Origin: an uncultured Blautia sp.
GTDB lineage: Bacteria > Bacillota > Clostridia > Lachnospirales > Lachnospiraceae
Assembly (NCBI GenBank): GCA_900551075.1
Contig: URVB01000086.1
Coordinates: 1-8,271 of the forward strand
Direction of reading: 5' to 3'
Length of the DNA stretch: 8,271 nucleotides
The position numbers and the translations under genes were made by a program. Shown here piece by piece: positions 6,449 through 8,271 of the stretch (its first letter is position 1; each line of letters begins with the position of its first letter). A model generated the notes under the pieces. The model had not been told where the DNA came from, ran no database searches, and saw nothing but the letters and a program-made list of their open reading frames with translations.

Positions 6449-6464
6449 CAAATTCTGTTATAAT
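6436..6464 (+). promoter_or_regulatory. Sigma-A promoter of the plus-strand DUF4878/DUF5067-type gene
   Basis: A perfect -10 TATAAT (6459-6464) lies 17 nt after a partial -35 TTGCTA (6436-6441, four of six matches). The predicted start is near 6471, 62 nt before the ATG at 6533. Its -35 lies inside the spacer of the divergent RND promoter, so the two promoters physically interlock. Confidence 0.65.
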
Positions 6465-6472
6465 AAACACAG

Positions 6473-6495
6473 AACTGTCCTGGGGTTGGGCAGTT
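6473..6495 (+). other. Stem-loop at the very 5' end of the plus-strand leader
   Basis: AACTGTCC (6473-6480) pairs with GGGCAGTT (6488-6495), eight pairs including one U-G, around a 7-nt loop. It would sit within the first few nucleotides of the transcript from the promoter at 6436-6464. Possible role: protecting the 5' end from decay. There is no U-tract, so it is not a terminator. Confidence 0.45.
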
Positions 6496-6532
6496 ATTGG
6501 AAGTATAAATAACCGATAAATAAGGAGGACTT

Positions 6533-7654
6533 ATGGATACACAAAATCAGGAAATCAATGAAGACCAGCCTAAACCGGTCCAAAAGCAAAAAAGGGGCAG
6601 AGGGCTGCGCATTTCAAAGGGCAGGGGGTTGATCATTTTCCTTGCCGTATTGATTCTTGCCGTTGCCGGTGCTTCTGCCTATTATTTTATGGAACGCCGG
6701 AAGCCACAGAATACCGTAAAAAGCTTTTTGCACAGTATGCAGAAAATGGATTTTGAAGGAATGGGGACACTTCTGCAAAGCAACGATCTGACTGCGCTTG
6801 ACAATGCGGATATCCGAAATGATGCATACCGTGCATTCTTTGAGACGATCAATAAAAAAATGACCTATGAACTCACAAAAACTCAATTCAGTATCCAGAA
6901 TGGAACTGCCAATATCACTGCGCACATCAGGTATATCGATGGCTCTGATATTTATAAAGAAACGATTACTGAATTCCTGCGTCAGATCGTTTCCACGGCA
7001 TTTTCCGGTGAAGAACTGACTGAGGAGCAGACACAGCAGAAGCTGGCTGCGATTCTTCAGGAAAAATCCGAATCCATGGAAGACAGGTTTGCAGAGACTG
7101 ATATCACCTATCCGCTGATCCTGGCAAACGGCGTATGGAAAATCGTATCCCTGGATGATGAAACTGTCAAAATCATGTCCGCCAATTTCAAGAATGTTGA
7201 GGATGAAATCCAGCAGTCCCTTCTGACCATGGAAGAAAGCGGAAGCGGCGATACAGAGCAGAAGGCACCTGCCGCCACTGACCGGGACACCATTGATATG
7301 AGCAATGACAAATTCACCATTCACTACACACAGCACAGAGTTGCTAAGGATTTCGGCGGAAGCCCATGCCTGCTTGTATACTATGATTATACCAACAACG
7401 GAACAGCAGCCTCCAGCGCCATGGTGGATGTCAGCATGCAGGCGTATCAGAACGGAGAAGCCTTAAGCGCCGCTATTCCGGAAGCCAATGACGATGCCAT
7501 CGATAAATTCATGTCTGAAATACAGCCGGGACAGACCGTCAATGTCTGCCAGGCATTTTCTCTGAATGACACCTCTGATGTCACACTTCAGGCAGGAGAA
7601 GCCTTCAGCTTCGGCGGAGGAACCACCACATCACAAACTTTAAAAGTACAATAA
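6533..7654 (+). CDS. Membrane-anchored protein with NTF2-like (DUF4878-type) region and DUF5067-type C-terminal domain
   Basis: A 373-residue protein of unknown function. It has a charged cytoplasmic N-terminus (1-31, rich in Lys/Arg/Gln), one transmembrane helix at about 33-52, then an extracytoplasmic part. Residues about 58-210 (NTVKSFLHSMQKMDFEGM to NGVWKIVSLDD) look like the DUF4878/lumazine-binding NTF2-like fold: an opening helix pair and closing strands. A polar linker (about 222-257) leads to a C-terminal domain (about 258-370) with FTIHYTQHR and LLVYYDYTNNGTAAS, typical of DUF5067, a beta-sandwich common in exported Firmicutes proteins. The ATG follows AAGGAGG by 4 nt. It is divergent from the RND pump with interlocked promoters, so the repressor of the pump might affect it. 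The domain names come from pattern recognition and are moderately sure; a sensor or envelope-binding role is only a guess. Confidence 0.85.
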   Translation: MDTQNQEINEDQPKPVQKQKRGRGLRISKGRGLIIFLAVLILAVAGASAYYFMERRKPQNTVKSFLHSMQKMDFEGMGTLLQSNDLTALDNADIRNDAYRAFFETINKKMTYELTKTQFSIQNGTANITAHIRYIDGSDIYKETITEFLRQIVSTAFSGEELTEEQTQQKLAAILQEKSESMEDRFAETDITYPLILANGVWKIVSLDDETVKIMSANFKNVEDEIQQSLLTMEESGSGDTEQKAPAATDRDTIDMSNDKFTIHYTQHRVAKDFGGSPCLLVYYDYTNNGTAASSAMVDVSMQAYQNGEALSAAIPEANDDAIDKFMSEIQPGQTVNVCQAFSLNDTSDVTLQAGEAFSFGGGTTTSQTLKVQ

Positions 7655-7660
7655 ATAAGA

Positions 7661-7709
7661 AAAAATATCCGCAGTTGATTTTTAAAGAAACAACTGCGAA
7701 TATTTTTTT
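7661..7709. terminator. Intrinsic terminator after the plus-strand membrane protein
   Basis: CGCAGTTG (7670-7677) pairs with CAACTGCG (7691-7698) around a 13-nt loop. After one C/A mismatch the stem extends through TAT/ATA and AAAAA/TTTTT, and seven T follow (7703-7709). It begins 7 bp after the stop codon at 7654. The A-run before the stem would serve as a U-tract for minus-strand transcripts too, so it could act in both directions. Confidence 0.9.
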
Positions 7710-7749
7710 CTTTTTCCGGGATACTATCCATATGAAAGGATGGTGACTT

Positions 7750-7965
7750 ATGGGAAATAAATTTTTACAATATTTTGCACTGACGGTTGCCGTAATCGGT
7801 GCATTGAACTGGGGTATCATCGGCTTTTTCAACCTGAATCTGGTGGCGCTGCTCTTCGGAAGCACAAGCTGGATTTCCAGGAGCATCTACGGACTGGTAG
7901 GCCTGTGCGGTTTATATCTGTTTACCTTCTATGGTCTTGTAGATCAGGGAAGGCAGGAAATCTAA
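7750..7965 (+). CDS. DUF378 family small membrane protein (YuzA-like)
   Basis: A 71-residue integral membrane protein with two predicted helices, about 5-27 and 45-64. It carries the DUF378 hallmark GALNWGIIGFFNLNLVALLFG-like stretch (residues about 18-37) and the second-helix pattern IYGLVGLCGLY. The function of the family is not known. The ATG at 7750 is preceded by AAAGGATGGTGA, a purine-rich but slightly distant Shine-Dalgarno region. The length is typical of the family. The stop codon overlaps the start of the next gene (TAATG), so the two are translationally coupled. No convincing promoter was found between the terminator at 7709 and the gene; TACTAT at 7722-7727 is a weak -10 candidate without a good -35. 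Confidence 0.9.
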   Translation: MGNKFLQYFALTVAVIGALNWGIIGFFNLNLVALLFGSTSWISRSIYGLVGLCGLYLFTFYGLVDQGRQEI

Positions 7966-8129
7966 TGGCAGAAACTACAACATCCAACTACCCGCCATTT
8001 GATTTTTCCAAAGCAGAAATCGCCGACCTCTCAGAATCCTGCAAAGAAAAAATTCAGGAGTTTGAACGGGAACTGAATAAGCAGGGCTGCTGGAATATCT
8101 CTCTGGTAGCTTACCAGTTGAAAGCCTGA
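7965..8129 (+). CDS. Small unknown protein, 54 residues, coupled to the DUF378 gene
   Basis: Starts at an ATG whose A is the last base of the DUF378 stop codon (TAATG, 7963-7967), with CAGGAA about 6 nt upstream inside the DUF378 gene. The 54 residues are soluble and mostly helical: a polar N-terminus (MAETTTSNYPPFDFSKAEI), a charged amphipathic helix at about 21-39 (SCKEKIQEFERELNK), then a hydrophobic end (WNISLVAYQLKA). Two Cys are present (26 and 42). The same reading frame is open further upstream, but only inside the DUF378 gene and without a better start. No family recognised. The overlap with its neighbour argues it is genuinely translated. Confidence 0.65.
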   Translation: MAETTTSNYPPFDFSKAEIADLSESCKEKIQEFERELNKQGCWNISLVAYQLKA

Positions 8130-8136
8130 AATACCC

Positions 8137-8163
8137 GGAAGCTGTGCCGCGTGCAGAGCTTCC
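8137..8163 (+). other. Stem-loop after the small unknown gene
   Basis: GGAAGCT (8137-8143) and AGCTTCC (8157-8163) form a 7-bp stem over a 13-nt GC-rich loop, 8 nt after the stop at 8129. No T-run follows on the plus strand, so it is not a standard intrinsic terminator. It may still be the 3' boundary of the DUF378 transcript. A 12-base imperfect-centre palindrome TGCTACATAGCA follows at once (8164-8175). Confidence 0.35.
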
Positions 8164-8174
8164 TGCTACATAGC

Positions 8175-8208
8175 AAAAAAAGAAAAGACTCTGATTTCTC
8201 AGAATCTT
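8175..8208 (-). terminator. Intrinsic terminator of the tRNA-Gly transcript
   Basis: In minus-strand RNA, AAGATTCTGA (8208-8199) pairs with TCAGAGTCTT (8194-8185), ten pairs with one G-U, closed by a GAAA tetraloop. A U-rich tail TTCTTTTTTT (8184-8175) follows. It lies 11 nt after the tRNA 3' end, the expected place and architecture for a tRNA terminator. Confidence 0.9.
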
Positions 8209-8218
8209 CCCTCTTCAG

Positions 8219-8271
8219 AGCGATAGACGGGGCTCGAACCCGCGGTCTCGACCTTGGCAAGGTCGCGCGTT
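8219..8271 (-). tRNA. tRNA-Gly (GCC anticodon), 3' part, cut by window edge
   Basis: Read on the minus strand, the segment shows an anticodon arm CGACC-TTGCCAA-GGTCG with anticodon GCC (8256-8258), a 5-nt variable loop AGACC, a T-arm GCGGG-TTCGAGC-CCCGT, and the 3' acceptor strand CTATCGC followed by discriminator U, which is usual for bacterial glycine tRNAs. The CCA end is not encoded (CTGA follows), so it must be added enzymatically. The 5' acceptor strand and D-arm lie beyond the right edge. Its own terminator follows at 8175-8208. Confidence 0.95.

Noticed and set aside
6614..7336. A 240-codon open frame on the minus strand.
   Set aside because: It is antisense to the well-supported plus-strand membrane protein, has no recognisable motif, and is explained by codon composition of the opposite strand.
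1..8271. CRISPR array, insertion sequence, phage or toxin-antitoxin system.
   Set aside because: No regularly spaced direct repeats, transposase or integrase motifs, or terminal inverted repeats were found. The 7965-8129 small gene follows a DUF378 gene and shows no toxin or antitoxin signature.

Overview
The window looks like chromosomal DNA of a Gram-positive Clostridia, most likely a Lachnospiraceae-type gut anaerobe. The reasons are strong AGGAGG-type ribosome binding sites, moderate GC, sigma-A promoters close to consensus, and characteristic families: a Firmicutes-type RND permease, a DUF378 membrane protein and a DUF5067-type exported protein. The taxonomic call is an inference from style and gene families, not from a marker gene.

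Layout. At the left edge (1-286, minus) is the N-terminal third or less of a 4-alpha-glucanotransferase (malQ), with its own consensus promoter at 338-366 that overlaps a 13-bp perfect palindrome. From 6425 down to about 420 runs a minus-strand operon. It starts at a perfect-consensus promoter (6420-6448) with a 16-bp perfect palindrome (6394-6409) just after the predicted transcription start. The order is then a very large RND-family efflux permease (2223-6356), a TetR-family regulator overlapping the permease 3' end (1634-2242), an alpha/beta hydrolase of the monoacylglycerol lipase type (668-1597), and possibly a tiny lipoprotein (363-560). The tail of that last frame runs through a hairpin that looks like the operon terminator (421-449).

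Divergent from the permease, with interlocked promoters, is a plus-strand membrane-anchored protein (6533-7654) with an NTF2-like/DUF4878-type region and a DUF5067-type C-terminal domain. It is closed by a strong, roughly symmetric terminator (7661-7709). Then come a DUF378 two-helix membrane protein (7750-7965) and a 54-residue unknown protein (7965-8129) joined by a TAATG stop/start overlap. The right edge holds the 3' part of a minus-strand tRNA-Gly(GCC) (8219-8271) and its terminator (8175-8208).

How the parts fit. The permease-TetR unit reads as a self-regulated exporter: the regulator is co-transcribed with the permease and a TetR-style operator sits at the start of the transcript. The most unusual item is the permease itself. 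About 340 residues of glycine-phased coiled coil are inserted into its first extracytoplasmic domain, near where the docking subdomain sits in AcrB, and no adaptor (MFP) gene is present beside it. A plausible reading is an exporter with a built-in spacer or adaptor for a cell without an outer membrane. No CRISPR array, insertion sequence or phage gene was seen.
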